A DNA stretch of 49,190 nucleotides from assembly GCA_032718475.1 (NCBI GenBank), contig JAUCBJ010001146.1, positions 1 through 49,190 of the forward strand. The letters are read 5' to 3'. The position numbers and the translations under genes are program-made. Positions 26,208 through 36,754 of this stretch are shown here, in pieces; within the stretch, counting starts at the first letter, position 1, and every line of letters begins with the position of its first letter. This stretch comes from Nemertoderma westbladi (lineage: Eukaryota > Xenacoelomorpha > Nemertodermatida > Nemertodermatidae). Below the pieces are notes generated by a model. It was not told where the DNA came from, did no database searches, and saw nothing but the letters and a program-made list of their open reading frames with translations.

Positions 26208-26990
26208 TACGATTTTGACATGCTAATAACTTTGTCGGATTTAAAGCTGCCAAGTTGAAAATTTGTAGGTATCAATATGAGCAAAAGTTGAGATTTTTGA
26301 GAGACTTTCAGACACCATCAGTGCAATGGTCTCCCGCTAGAGGGCCACATGTCTAAACATTAAATGCCCTCCCATTTCTTTGCTTTTAATCCGTTTAAGC
26401 TGAAACTTGGCAGATATGTATTAGACCATTAGCTGTGACTTTCAAAGGAGGCGAATCCATCTGCAGTTCTCCAGTCTGCCGCTAGAGGGCCAAAGGTCTG
26501 AAAGTGAAATCGTTGTCGTCGTTACGATTTTGACATGCTAATAACTTTGTCGGATTTAAAGCTGCCAAGTTGAAAATTTGTAGGTATCAATATGAGCTAA
26601 AGTTGAGACGTTTGAGAGACTTTCAGACACCATCAGAGCAATAGTCTCCTGCTAGAGGGCCACATGTCTAAACGTTAAATGTCCTCCCATTTCTTTGCTT
26701 TTAATCCATTTATGCTGAAATTTGGCAGATATGTACTAGACCATTAGCTGTGACTTTGAAAGAAGGAATTGAATTGAATTGAATTGAAGGCTAATCCGTG
26801 TGCAGTTCTTCAGTCTGCCGCTAGAGGGCGAAATGTTTGAAAGTGAAATCTTTCTCCCATCTCGTTATTTATGATCCGTTCAAGCTGAAACGTAGCAGAT
26901 ATGTAGTAGAAGTCGGCCTGAGTCTTTGGTGGGCAGTAAACGGTCTGGAGTCCTCCAGTCTGCCGCTAGAGGGCGAAATGTATAACTAAG
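26208..26990. repeat. Satellite-like block with CCGCTAGAGGGC motif inside BEL2
   Basis: Five units of roughly 130-180 bp, each with a near-invariant (T/C)GCTAGAGGGC core (26334-26346, 26479-26491, 26649-26661, 26818-26830, 26963-26975). A ~315-bp pair (26208 and 26522) is highly similar. The same core recurs outside the element at 35420-36525. A GAATT pentanucleotide run sits at 26767-26787. Confidence 0.85.
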
Positions 26991-27336
26991 TATAATTAAG
27001 TCACGTGCTGCGCGAAGGCCCCACTTCGTGTACTTTAATAAGTACGGAGATTTCATCTTACTGTAGTCACGTATTTATAATATGATACGGACAGTAAGGA
27101 AAGAGAAAAAGAATTATTTCTTGCCGTCACACTAAATATATAATATAAGTAATTATGTAAGTATTAAACACTAATACACATTGCACTAATCTACTAAATA
27201 ATCGCTAAAATAACCTTCTACTAAATAAAATTAAAGAAAACGATTATAATAAAATTACATAATAATACGTACATAAATATAAAATAATAAAAAACAAATA
27301 TAAAATAATATAGTCACACACCCACTCCGTATGTTG

Positions 27337-30300
27337 TTACGTTATGGAGTCCCTAGATATTTGTCGGATTAGGGAGGTGGTCGTAGGAAGAGTATCTTGC
27401 CTTCCATAGTTTCCGGACAGTTTTCGGTCTCTTTCCAGTAAACATAAACGACCAGCTGGGCGATTGAGTTGTTGTGTTACTTTCTCCGCTCCCTTGGCCT
27501 GTCTAATCTCCACCGTGGTAAGATGAGGAGGCCATTCATCTTCTTCTTTACTTAGGAAGTCGGGTCCACCTAGCCAACCTGGAGTATCTATCAGTTCTTG
27601 AGGAGTTGCTCCTCTGGAAGCGATGTCGGCTGGATTAATCGTCCCAAGGCAATGTCTCCATTGATCTACATTGGAGTTAATATCGTCATTATCTGAGGAG
27701 TATGGTATTCCCTCAGTTGGATCGTCCACCTCACTGCTCTCCACTTCCCATTTACTTACGTGGTAGACCCATTCTTTGGGCAACCTTTCCATGAGTGTTC
27801 TACGGGACGGACCAGTAAGGTACCAACCTACTCTAGTTCTTCCCGCATAAGTTTGTAGTGGTTGCGTTTGAGCAGGCCGTTTCTCCAATGTCTCAAGTGC
27901 CTCATGCGCATTTTGGCCGATGAGTATTTGCACTCCAGGGTAGTCGGTGTCGAATCTAGGTATTTCAAGCTGCTGGGTGAAATCGTCCTCATCCCAGTTA
28001 TAAGGTTCCACTTGGCTGGTAGCGAAGTTCTTTATCGCCACCATCTTTACTGACCTTATACTATGTTCTCCTAGTTCATCCTGGGGAGTGGACAACGCGC
28101 CTACATAATAATTAGCTATTACAGTAGATTCCCAAACCTGCATAATTCCTGACATGTTTAGCTTAGTTCGGAACTTGGGTTGTCCAGCAAAGATGTCTTC
28201 GGCTAGTACTTTGTCGATGAATGTTCCTGTGCTACCGGAGTCAAGGAGGGCGTTCACTATATAACTCCTTTTAGGTCCGTGGACCCTTAACTGTACTACA
28301 GGAAATTCTCGGATTCCTACATTGGAAGTTGGCACTTTCCAAGATGGTTGTCGATCGGAAGTAGTTAAGGTGAGGTCACTGTCGGTGTCTTTTTCATACG
28401 TAAGTGCTCGATACACTGCGGTATTTATCATGTAACAGGATTCGTCTTGGTCGGAGAATTCGTCCGTATAGAATCCTTCCATCTCAGAACTTTGGTCAGT
28501 GTCGTTCACATCACTGAATTGGACATGCAGTTCGGACTCACTTACCTGACTCGGGCTGTTTCGTTCGAATTCAGTGTGCAACAAGATATGATGTTTCGCA
28601 CCGCACTTTGCACACCTTGTGTCAGAGTAACAGGTTTGCCGCTGGTGTCCTTGTCTGAGGCAATTATAACACAACCGCTTATCCCACATGACTTCCCGTC
28701 TATCCGTTAATGATTTCTTTAGGAATTCATCACACATATTCAAACGGTAGGTCCCGTCACATAGCACACATTTCGGTTTGATGTTACTTACCTTTTTTTG
28801 AATAACATTGTGCACACTCGTTCTTTCCTCGGGCTTTCTTACATGAATTCTCCTAGGAGACGTAGGAGGAGTTTTTCTTACCGGTTCTCTCCCGTCATTG
28901 GTTCGAGACATGAATTTACTTACCTGTTCTTTAGGCATTTTATTGACATAATAAGATCTTTCAGTGTCTTTCCCGCTGTCCTCTCCTTGAGAAGTCTGGC
29001 TTTCGCCATCGTCGGTATAACACACTGGTGTTACTTTTCTCCTAGAAACGGGTTTCTCACTTACCTTGTTTTCCGGTGTCTTCTCTCTGGACTGCTTTAG
29101 GAGTTGTAATTTCACTTCTCCATCCAAGAATGACATGAGATCAGCCATAGTAGGGTCTCGTCGTTGTTGCTCCATCATATATAACACTTTCTTATCCCAG
29201 CGTGTACCTACTCCACCCTTCGGTAAAGTAGAAGCCATGGCTCCAATAACCATGGAACTCTGATATTCATGAGACTTGCCTAACCAATCTAATTGTCTAC
29301 AGATATCTTGAATCTCATCGGAAAACTCTATTATCCCGCTGCTAATGAACTTTCGGGGCGCTACTAGTTTTGCATACAAATATTTAGCTATGTTATTCCT
29401 ATTACCATACCTGATGTTTAGGGTATCCCAAACTTGTCTTAATCCGTCTGGATGTCCAATAAACTTTAACGCCATTAACTTGGGAGATCCTTCCAAGCAC
29501 TCGATGAGGAATCTCAGTTTCTCTCCGTTAGATAACACAGAGTTCTGTATGTTATCTTTATAATATTCATTGAAAGGTAACCATTTCATCTCATCTCCAT
29601 TGAACTTGACTATCTCTCCCACCTTTACCGCTTGACGGGCTTCGGTTCTAGCCATTTGACGAGTAAAACTTTCTTGAGCCATCATGTTATTTAATATCGA
29701 GTTATCGGTATATAAATTTCTCGGATTTTGATCAGGTCTATAGGGAATATCATTGTCAACAGGTTTATAATTACCCTTAATAGGGTTCACTATAGGAGTT
29801 TCTACTTCGCTAGCAGTATAGATGCGTGTAGGCTCCACACCTTGCGCATGAGATACTTCAGACCTAACAGGTTGACACATTGTTACCGGGGGTGGTGGTA
29901 TACCCTTTTGTGTATTTACTAATTTATCGCGTTCTAACGCGATACTTTGCTGCACTTCTTGCAACTCTAACCTACTTTCCCTTACTGTGCCCTTGAACTG
30001 CTTAACAGTCTCCTGCATCTGCCCGAGCAGGAGATCCATCCCCCGCTGTCTCTCATCCACCCAATCAACCGCCGAAGCAGGATTCGCCAACGTTGTAGTG
30101 GGTGGACGAGGGATAACGGGCGACAAATCATTAATATTTCGCTCGGTTCTGTGGGGCACAGGCAGCCTAGTGCTATGAAGAGGGAATTTAGAGATAGGTT
30201 CTGGGAGCACAGGTGTCTCTATCACCGAAGGGGTGATTTCAAGAACAGGCCTAATTATTTCAGGCTCATCTACTATAGTAGGGAGTCTTTCTATTTTAAT

Positions 30301-30756
30301 TATTTGGTCTGTGGGTTCTGTACTACCTAAGCCTGTGTTAGTTAGTTGCCTTCTAATAGTTGGGGGCAAATCAGGCAATTTCTGACGGTGGGACATTCTT
30401 CTACGGCTGCTTAGACGAGATCTATTTCCTCCACCCTCAGGATCGGTGGTATCGCCTTCATCAGATGATGTAAATCCCTGCCGTTTGGGAGTAGATCGTC
30501 TCATCATCTGCATTTGACTAGCTGTTAACTGTTTATTGAAGTTGTCTTGCCTCTCTTGAAGATTTTCCAACTCTAGTTGGGTTGTCTCTTCAGATGCCCT
30601 CCGTTCTGCTTCTGCCACTGCCTCCGCCGCCTTACTTTCCGCTTCGGCCGCTGCTTCTGCCGCCTTTCTTTCCGCTTCGGCCGCTGCTTCTGCCGCCTTT
30701 CTTTCCGCTTCGGCCGCTGCTTCTGCCGCCTTTCTTTCCGCTTCTGCCTTTGCCAT
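27337..30756 (-). CDS. BEL2 gag-protease fused to a remnant of pol (RT deleted)
   Basis: 1,139 residues; the ATG at 30756 may be internal, since the coiled coil continues from the upstream ORF. Order: Ala/Glu/Lys repeats (1-60), Pro-rich linker, gag domain of BEL/Pao type (385-555; KFNGDEMKWLPFNEYYKDNI), zinc fingers (C663..., then C696-x2-C699-x4-H704-x4-C709, C715-x2-C718), and protease site NALLDSGSTGTF with D839-S-G841 and VQILIGQNAHEALE. It then jumps (about 1015-1030) to DQWRHCLGTINPADIASRG, the segment normally after RNase H. RT, most of RNase H and the integrase are gone. The frame stays open, so a gag-protease product could still be made. Confidence 0.88.
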   Translation of the reverse strand: MAKAEAERKAAEAAAEAERKAAEAAAEAERKAAEAAAEAESKAAEAVAEAERRASEETTQLELENLQERQDNFNKQLTASQMQMMRRSTPKRQGFTSSDEGDTTDPEGGGNRSRLSSRRRMSHRQKLPDLPPTIRRQLTNTGLGSTEPTDQIIKIERLPTIVDEPEIIRPVLEITPSVIETPVLPEPISKFPLHSTRLPVPHRTERNINDLSPVIPRPPTTTLANPASAVDWVDERQRGMDLLLGQMQETVKQFKGTVRESRLELQEVQQSIALERDKLVNTQKGIPPPPVTMCQPVRSEVSHAQGVEPTRIYTASEVETPIVNPIKGNYKPVDNDIPYRPDQNPRNLYTDNSILNNMMAQESFTRQMARTEARQAVKVGEIVKFNGDEMKWLPFNEYYKDNIQNSVLSNGEKLRFLIECLEGSPKLMALKFIGHPDGLRQVWDTLNIRYGNRNNIAKYLYAKLVAPRKFISSGIIEFSDEIQDICRQLDWLGKSHEYQSSMVIGAMASTLPKGGVGTRWDKKVLYMMEQQRRDPTMADLMSFLDGEVKLQLLKQSREKTPENKVSEKPVSRRKVTPVCYTDDGESQTSQGEDSGKDTERSYYVNKMPKEQVSKFMSRTNDGREPVRKTPPTSPRRIHVRKPEERTSVHNVIQKKVSNIKPKCVLCDGTYRLNMCDEFLKKSLTDRREVMWDKRLCYNCLRQGHQRQTCYSDTRCAKCGAKHHILLHTEFERNSPSQVSESELHVQFSDVNDTDQSSEMEGFYTDEFSDQDESCYMINTAVYRALTYEKDTDSDLTLTTSDRQPSWKVPTSNVGIREFPVVQLRVHGPKRSYIVNALLDSGSTGTFIDKVLAEDIFAGQPKFRTKLNMSGIMQVWESTVIANYYVGALSTPQDELGEHSIRSVKMVAIKNFATSQVEPYNWDEDDFTQQLEIPRFDTDYPGVQILIGQNAHEALETLEKRPAQTQPLQTYAGRTRVGWYLTGPSRRTLMERLPKEWVYHVSKWEVESSEVDDPTEGIPYSSDNDDINSNVDQWRHCLGTINPADIASRGATPQELIDTPGWLGGPDFLSKEEDEWPPHLTTVEIRQAKGAEKVTQQLNRPAGRLCLLERDRKLSGNYGRQDTLPTTTSLIRQISRDSIT

Positions 30757-31955
30757 GCTGCTGTTACTGCTGCTGTCTTTCTGTCTTCTATTCGTTTTTT
30801 CTTTACTTGTTCCTCTTGAACCTTAGTGAGGCGGATGCTTTCATCGAATCTACCTTGGTTCGCAGCTAACATATCTACATCGATTGCGTCCAACACAAGT
30901 TTGGCTCCTTCACTATTAGGGCTAAGTCCATCCAGCCGTCTCCTCAACTCTTCGTCCCCTACAAATCGTTGATAGTCTGACAGATAGATGTCAATAGCAT
31001 CCCTCTTATGCGGTTTCTCTGCTGTCGCTTCGCTTTCCACTTGGGAAAAGGTAGCGTCTGTTAATTCTCCATGGGTTGAGCGCTCATCCAACTGAGATTT
31101 CCACGGGGTAGTTCTTTGAACTTGGAGGCTCACCCGCTGAAACCAAGTCTTTACAGGAACTTGCAACGATGTGTCTTGTCTTCTTTTTGAAGCTTCCTCA
31201 AAGGCAGATAAGATTAGTCTGATTCTTAGAATTATTTCCCTAACTTGATAAAGCAGCTTTCCCTGCTCTTGAGGTCCTTGTGGTTGTCGAAACAATTGTT
31301 CCTCTAATCGCTCCATAGAGCTGAAGAATCCCTGCACGTATCCGGCTGCTGACCTCTTCCATACACCTGGATCACAGGTTTCTTTTGTCACTCCCATCCT
31401 GTGAATGTCTTCCCAGGCAGCTTCTGATAAGTCAAACGGGAGTCCAGGTCCGGGGAAGTTCCATTGCGACTTGACAATAGACTCCAGTTCTTCCCTTGTG
31501 TATCCCGCATAACTATCCTTAGTCGATCGCTTACTTCTCGCCCAATCAATCTGGTGCTCCTCCACCGCAATCAATACCCTAGTGAGTACGGCTGCAGGAA
31601 GGATGAGAAGGGGGTCCGAATAAACCATATCCGCCATCTTCGCTCCGCGTTCGGGTGTCAGCTCTACAGTATCCGAACTACTGGAGCTATCGGGCCGCGG
31701 AGAACTAGGCTCTTGGCTAGGATGTTGCTGCTGCTCAACAGCCGCTTCTTGATCCCGCTTGACTTGGGCCCGAGTGCCGATGATAGACCGATGGTGTTGG
31801 ATTAGCTTAGGGTCTGATATTACTACTGGAGGGATGACCTTCCTTACAGTAGGAGGTGAGTTGAACTTGGGTCTTACACGTTCCACACTCCTGTCTGGGT
31901 CACAGATGGTTGTATCTAGGAGACTGTCGGACAGGTTCTGCTTTGTGTCAGACAT
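30573..31955 (-). CDS. BEL2 first ORF (pre-gag)
   Basis: ATG at 31955; 460 residues; first ORF of the element. A Ser/Pro-rich N-terminus leads to a folded-looking middle (about 110-280) with DPLLILPAAVLTRVLIAVEE and LLYQVREIILRIRLILSAFEE. Helical segments and a Lys/Arg-rich tail follow. The tail lies in the 33-bp repeat, and the neighbouring frame there encodes the Ala/Glu coiled coil of gag. The two ORFs overlap by 184 bases, most simply explained as one pre-gag-gag protein split by a frame change at the repeat. No family recognised; BEL1 has a similarly placed ORF. Confidence 0.6.
   Translation of the reverse strand: MSDTKQNLSDSLLDTTICDPDRSVERVRPKFNSPPTVRKVIPPVVISDPKLIQHHRSIIGTRAQVKRDQEAAVEQQQHPSQEPSSPRPDSSSSSDTVELTPERGAKMADMVYSDPLLILPAAVLTRVLIAVEEHQIDWARSKRSTKDSYAGYTREELESIVKSQWNFPGPGLPFDLSEAAWEDIHRMGVTKETCDPGVWKRSAAGYVQGFFSSMERLEEQLFRQPQGPQEQGKLLYQVREIILRIRLILSAFEEASKRRQDTSLQVPVKTWFQRVSLQVQRTTPWKSQLDERSTHGELTDATFSQVESEATAEKPHKRDAIDIYLSDYQRFVGDEELRRRLDGLSPNSEGAKLVLDAIDVDMLAANQGRFDESIRLTKVQEEQVKKKRIEDRKTAAVTAAWQRQKRKERRQKQRPKRKERRQKQRPKRKERRQKQRPKRKVRRRRQWQKQNGGHLKRQPN
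30612..30745. repeat. 33-bp coding tandem repeat (4 units)
   Basis: Four near-identical 33-bp units encode AAEAAAEAERK in the gag frame and a Lys/Arg/Gln repeat in the pre-gag frame. A multiple of three, so unit changes keep frame. Confidence 0.92.
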
Positions 31956-32084
31956 GTTTGTTTATACGGTTGAATGCCTACTGCTATATTACAGTTAAAG
32001 CAAGTCTAGTAATTCAGTATCACTGTTAGCCTAGTAATTAATTACCGATACTGCTACTCAATGTAGCGTGATATATATACAATA

Positions 32085-32340
32085 TATTAGAATACCGGTA
32101 TACTTATAATATATAGGTATTATTACAGACTAGATTTGTCACAGAATACCGGTATGTAATTCCAGCATAAATATATATAAATATATAATAGGCCTATCTT
32201 GAATACCGGTATACAGCTTACACTTATGGTATATATAAGTATAATTATGGACTAGAATTAAATACAGAATACCGGTATAATTTCAGACTAAATTTATAGA
32301 AATAAATATAATAAGCCTATTGTAAATACCGGTATGTCAA
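32085..32340. repeat. Repeats with AATACCGGTAT palindrome
   Basis: Five copies of AATACCGGTAT about 50-70 bp apart in AT-rich sequence, suggesting a degenerate tandem repeat. Confidence 0.75.
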
Positions 32341-33254
32341 TTATTTTAAATAATTGAATTTCTGAATTTTTAGGGGTTACTTGGTTACTTTACTTACTTT
32401 ATTACCGTTATTTGAGCAGTAGTCCAACTGATATTGAGACCTAATTGTTGTATCGCAGGCCTACTATTTATAAATCGTTTGAGTTGATTTATAATATCTA
32501 TATACCCGTTTAATGGGTTTTGTCAATATTTGAAATAAATGTTATTATTTCTGGGGGAAGTCACTACACAGATGCTGTGCGCTCTCAGTGAAGTGCTACT
32601 TGTTGGACACTAAAACAAATAATTCTAATTTACCTAGGTTACTTAATACTACAAATTACGTACAATTCGGTGTGAGATTACAATCTCTAAATAAACACAA
32701 AAATTACAAGTGCGAATTTTTAGGGTAATTTTAAAAGAAGTCTACAAACCAGCCTAACAAAGGGTTAGAATATCTGGTTATTACAACGGACAGGGTACTA
32801 CGGTATTTGGAAAATAATAAGCAGTAGTAAATATATTGCGCAGTCCAGATAGGAAAAATACCACCGTCTGACGACCTGTAGCCGTATCGCTATAGGTACT
32901 ACGTTATGTTTCGCGGAGTGTTCCTACCTAGAAGTTAATTACCGCGGTCTACCAGAACCAACGTGCCTATTAACCACTTTACAACACAAATATACTACCT
33001 ACACACTAATCACCTTCGGAAAGCACTGTACACTAAACCCTAGATTAGGTACAAGTACTTGTACAACAATAATCAGTAGTTAAATATACTTGAACAGCTA
33101 AAAGAACCACGGCATCTGCTGGAGTGACCGGGGCACAAAAGTAGTAAGTAAGTAAAAGTAGTACCGGGGTTAATTTAACTATAACGGTATGTATAACAAG
33201 CACAATTACTGTAGGAATAAACTTGGGGATATGAATGTTGCGAATAATCGCATA

Positions 33255-33842
33255 AACTCTGAATAATAAATATTGCGCTACGCGTACAGACTACTCAAAC
33301 AAAATGCAGATCAAATACTGACAGACTACTATCAAGCCTAAACAAACTACGGTATATGCAGACTCCGAAATGGTTAGTTAGTATGCGTTCTAACCGAGTA
33401 GTACAAATTATTCTTTCGAGGGGGTTTACCTCACAGCACTGGAAGCCCCTACGTTCCTAACCAGCACTTTATCGGACATACACTCTACACGCACCGCAAT
33501 CTCTTCAGACCTAACAACAGCCAGACAACAATCCAGCCTACAAATTATCTAAATAAGAAATATTACGCTACCCGTACAGACTACACAAACAAAATACAAA
33601 CCAAACGCTGGCAGACTACCATCAAGCCTAAATAAACTACAGTATATGCAGACTCCAAAATGGTTAGTTAGTATGCGTTCTAACCGAGTAGTACGACTTA
33701 TTCTTTCGAGGGGGTTTACCTCACAACACTGGAAGCCCCTACGTTCCTAACTAGTACTTTTTCGGACATACGCTCTACACACACTACAATATCTTCAGAC
33801 TTAACAACAGTCAGACAACAGTCCAGCCTACAAATTATCTGT
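33255..33842. repeat. ~295-bp tandem duplication in the BEL2 leader
   Basis: 33255-33550 and 33551-33842 match along their length at about 90% by eye, including GGTTAGTTAGTATGCGTTCT and TTCTTTCGAGGGGGTTTACC. Confidence 0.88.
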
Positions 33843-34191
33843 ACAATCTGGGCAGGCTTACACGTCTTCTTCTCAATATTAGCCTACAAATAAATAAAAC
33901 TGACAGAAATAAGTAAAATCCCAATAAAAAACCAGGGCGGGCCCTCCCTGATTAATTATCAAGACCTACCAGTATATAATTATCTAAATCTAATAATACT
34001 GCTGTACCTGTACTGTTGTAAGTACCGGTTCCGGTGGTTAGGTAGTTAGGCCTACAGGTTACCGGTCGACCGGTACTTCCGACTTGATTGCTTACGCCGC
34101 AATCAAGAAGCAACAACTGTTATTGTTCTTACCAGAACAATATTAAACTGTATTTATTGCTTACACTGCAATAAAGAATTATATCTGTTAT

Positions 34192-35385
34192 TGTTCGCGC
34201 TTTTAAGACCTTTAGCAGTTTAACCTGCCAAATTTGGATGTCTTTTAGATTATAAATCGACTTTAGCCTATGACAAGTATTTGATACAAATAAACACTAC
34301 ATTAGCCGAAGCCAGCCTAGCCTATTCACCCGCTGGATATACCCGGGAGACTGGATTCGGAAGCTTAATCTTATTGCTGTGTAAACCTACTGTATTATTC
34401 GACTGATCGTAATATATAATCTCTGACAAATATTATTCACTTTCGGGAAATATTAACAGTTCCTTTAGGACATGGCGCTCTATCTATATAAACAGAGCTA
34501 TGACTTAAACTAGACACAACGGTATGGCTATAGATTCACGTATATGGCGCATTGTTTAGGAGATGCTTTGTTATCAGTCTCAATCATACACACTACTGCA
34601 CAATACTGCACACCGATCTGCCGACCTTCATTAATTTTAGTCACATATAAAGAGAACAACGACGGATACATGTAGTGCCTATGAAATAGCATTAGATTCA
34701 CTTCAAAACCACTTTAATGTAAGTCGCAATCGTTATATGTAACCGGTCTCTCTTACCTTCAGTATATCAAAAGATTGAGGGTTTCGTAATTATTTATCGT
34801 TATTCCAAATATAATAATATTCCATCAACTGATATAATGAATAACCGACAGTAAATAGCAGTACAATGTTACGGTATGAATGTTTATGTGAGTTTGATTG
34901 GTTTGGAAAGTAAGTAAGATGGTATGTACTGATAACAGATATACGTTCTATAATTAAGCCTACTAATGTTGGGCTAAAGCCTGAAAACACAGAGATTCCA
35001 AAGCCGGTCTTCTGGCTGTGTAAAAAGGTGAACATAAACCGTAATGCATTGCGCGACTTCTCGGAGGTTTCTGTACAAAAAGCCAGAGAATCGCTTTGAT
35101 TGGTTGAGTGATTGCACAGAGTGGGCCTGAACAAAGAAACTTCCACGAGTACACCAAATCAGCTGATAGATGTCGTAATCTGAACTACACTGTGTAGAGA
35201 GTATTATGGCGTATTGCGACATAGGATTGCTAGTTGTGTCCGCCAAAGTACACATACAGAAAAATAGCTTTTTATGTCCACTAAAATACCGGTACAGTAA
35301 GGAAACGACTTTTATGTCCTTCAAAACATCTAAAGAGTACTTCGCGGGGAAAAAATGACTAGCTAATCCCGCAAAAGCCTTTACA
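34192..35385 (-). repeat. BEL2 5' LTR
   Basis: 1,194 bp; reads TGTAAAGGC...GCGCGAACA on the minus strand. Matches the two pieces of the 3' LTR with roughly 15 differences. GTAGT follows at once (35386-35390), equal to 3909-3913. Confidence 0.9.
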
Positions 35386-35390
35386 GTAGT
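35386..35390. repeat. Target-site duplication GTAGT (right) of BEL2
   Basis: Same five bases as 3909-3913 at the other end of the element. Confidence 0.8.
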
Positions 35391-36530
35391 ATATCCAGCC
35401 GTCTGCAGTTCCATAGTCTGCCGCTAGAGGGCGTATGATCTGAAAATTAACATCTTCTCTAACTTTGTTATTTTCATTCCGAAAAGGTTTAAATTCGGTT
35501 GGCATCTACTACGGCATAGGCCATATCTTTTGCAGAGTCATAGAGTAGTCTGAAGTTCCCCTGTCTGCCGCTAGAGGGCGTATCATTTGAAAATTTACAT
35601 CTTCTCTAACTTTGTTATTTACAATCCGCAAAACTATGAAGTTATATTGCTTAAGAGTTCTAAGGGGCGAGCCATGAGGCAAGATGTTTGAGGCTTTGCT
35701 TAAGAGTTTTAAGGGGCGAGCCATGAGGCAAGATGTTTGAGGCTTATTTAGATATATTATTACTTAATCTTGACCCCCCAATCGGCATCTACTACGGCAT
35801 AGGCCATATCTTTTGCGGAGACATAGAGTAGTCTGAAGTTCCCCTGTGTGTCGCTAGAGGGCGTATTATTTGAAAATTAACATCTTCTCTAACTTTGTTA
35901 TTTTCATTCCGAAAAGGTTTAAATTCGGTAGGCATCTACTACGGCATAGGCCATATCTTTTGCGGAGTCATAGAGTAGTCTGAAGTTCCCCTGTCTGCCG
36001 CTAGAGGGCGTATCATTTGAAAATTTACATCTTCTCTAACTTTGTTATTTACAATCCGCAAAACTATGAAGTTATATTGCTTAAGAGTTCTAAGGGGCGA
36101 GCCATGAGGCAAGATGTTTGAGGCTTTGCTTAAGAGTTTTAAGGGGCGAGCCATGAGGCAAGATGTTTGAGGCTTATTTAGATATATTATTACTTAATCT
36201 TGACCCCCCAATCGGCATCTACTACGGCATAGGCCATATCTTTTGCGGAGACATAGAGTAGTCTGAAGTTCCCCTGTGTGTCGCTAGAGGGCGTATTATT
36301 TGAAAATTAACATCTTCTCTAGCTTTGTTATTTACAATCCGTAAAACTATGAAGTTATATTGCTTAAGAGTTCTAAGGGGCGAGCCATGAGGCAAGATGT
36401 TTGAGGCTTATTTAGATATATTATTACTTAATTTTGACCCCCCAATCGGTATCTATTACAATATGGGCTATATCTTTTGCAGAGCCACAGAGTATTCTGA
36501 AGTTCCCAGTCTGCCGCTAGAGGCCGAAAT
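35391..36530. repeat. Satellite block with CCGCTAGAGGGCG motif
   Basis: About 145-bp units, each with TGCCGCTAGAGGGCG or a one-base variant (35419, 35567, 35849, 35997, 36279, 36511) and CATCTTCTCTAACTTTGTTA. A 430-bp segment is tandemly duplicated almost without change (35451-35880 and 35881-36310). Short AAGGGGCGAGCCATGAGGCA copies occur between units. Open frames here are by-products of the repeat. Confidence 0.9.
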
Positions 36531-36624
36531 GCCTCAAAGTGAAAACCATATGGTAGCCATGAATTGGATACTAGGCAATAATACTGCATTTTGCAACGTT
36601 AGGCCTATTTCTGACCGAACGAAA

Positions 36625-36715
36625 ACTGCCCTGGTTCATGCAGGGATCGAACCCATGACATACGGGAGATGTGATTTCAAGGCAACCACTACACCAAGGT
36701 GGAACAGTAACCTTC
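36625..36715 (-). other. tRNA-derived SINE fragment
   Basis: The minus strand shows TGGTGTAGTGGTT (pol III A-box-like) and, about 40 bases on, GGGTTCGATCCC (B-box). The flanks do not form a tRNA acceptor stem, so it is a tRNA-like SINE head and not a tRNA gene. Confidence 0.6.
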
Positions 36716-36754
36716 GAATTTGTTCGTTGACGTTCGAATTTGTTATTTAAGACA

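Larger units (their letters stand above)
24731..27336 (-). other. BEL2 spacer between gag-pol remnant and 3' ORF
   Basis: 2.6 kb, AT-rich and without a credible ORF. It holds a ~105-bp direct repeat, a GTC microsatellite and a satellite-like block with repeated CCGCTAGAGGGC. RT and integrase, expected here or just upstream, are missing. Confidence 0.6.
31956..34191 (-). other. BEL2 5' leader (2.2 kb)
   Basis: AT-rich region between the 5' LTR and the first ORF with no convincing ORF. It contains repeated ACCGGT palindromes and a ~295-bp tandem duplication. It is much longer than BEL1's ~100-base leader. No clear primer-binding site is seen next to the LTR end. Confidence 0.6.
3914..35385 (-). 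mobile_element. BEL2: giant BEL/Pao LTR retrotransposon with nested insertions
   Basis: Near-identical ~1.19-kb repeats at 34192-35385 (5' LTR) and 3914-6277 (3' LTR, interrupted) have TG...CA ends on the minus strand and are flanked by the 5-bp duplication GTAGT. Internal order on the minus strand: long leader (34191-31956), pre-gag ORF, gag-protease with a deleted RT, a repeat-filled spacer, then a long 3' ORF (24730 down to 21260, and 7119 down to 6356). The span is 31.5 kb. Removing the nested BEL1 and the solo LTR leaves about 16.2 kb, very large for BEL/Pao even with RT and integrase mostly missing. The copy is non-autonomous. Confidence 0.85.

Noticed and set aside
26046-26258. Arg-rich ORF over the GTC microsatellite
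   Set aside because: The protein is only the translation of a trinucleotide repeat.
36625-36715. Functional tRNA gene
   Set aside because: A- and B-box-like sequences are present, but no acceptor stem pairs and the T-stem is weak; it is better called a SINE fragment.
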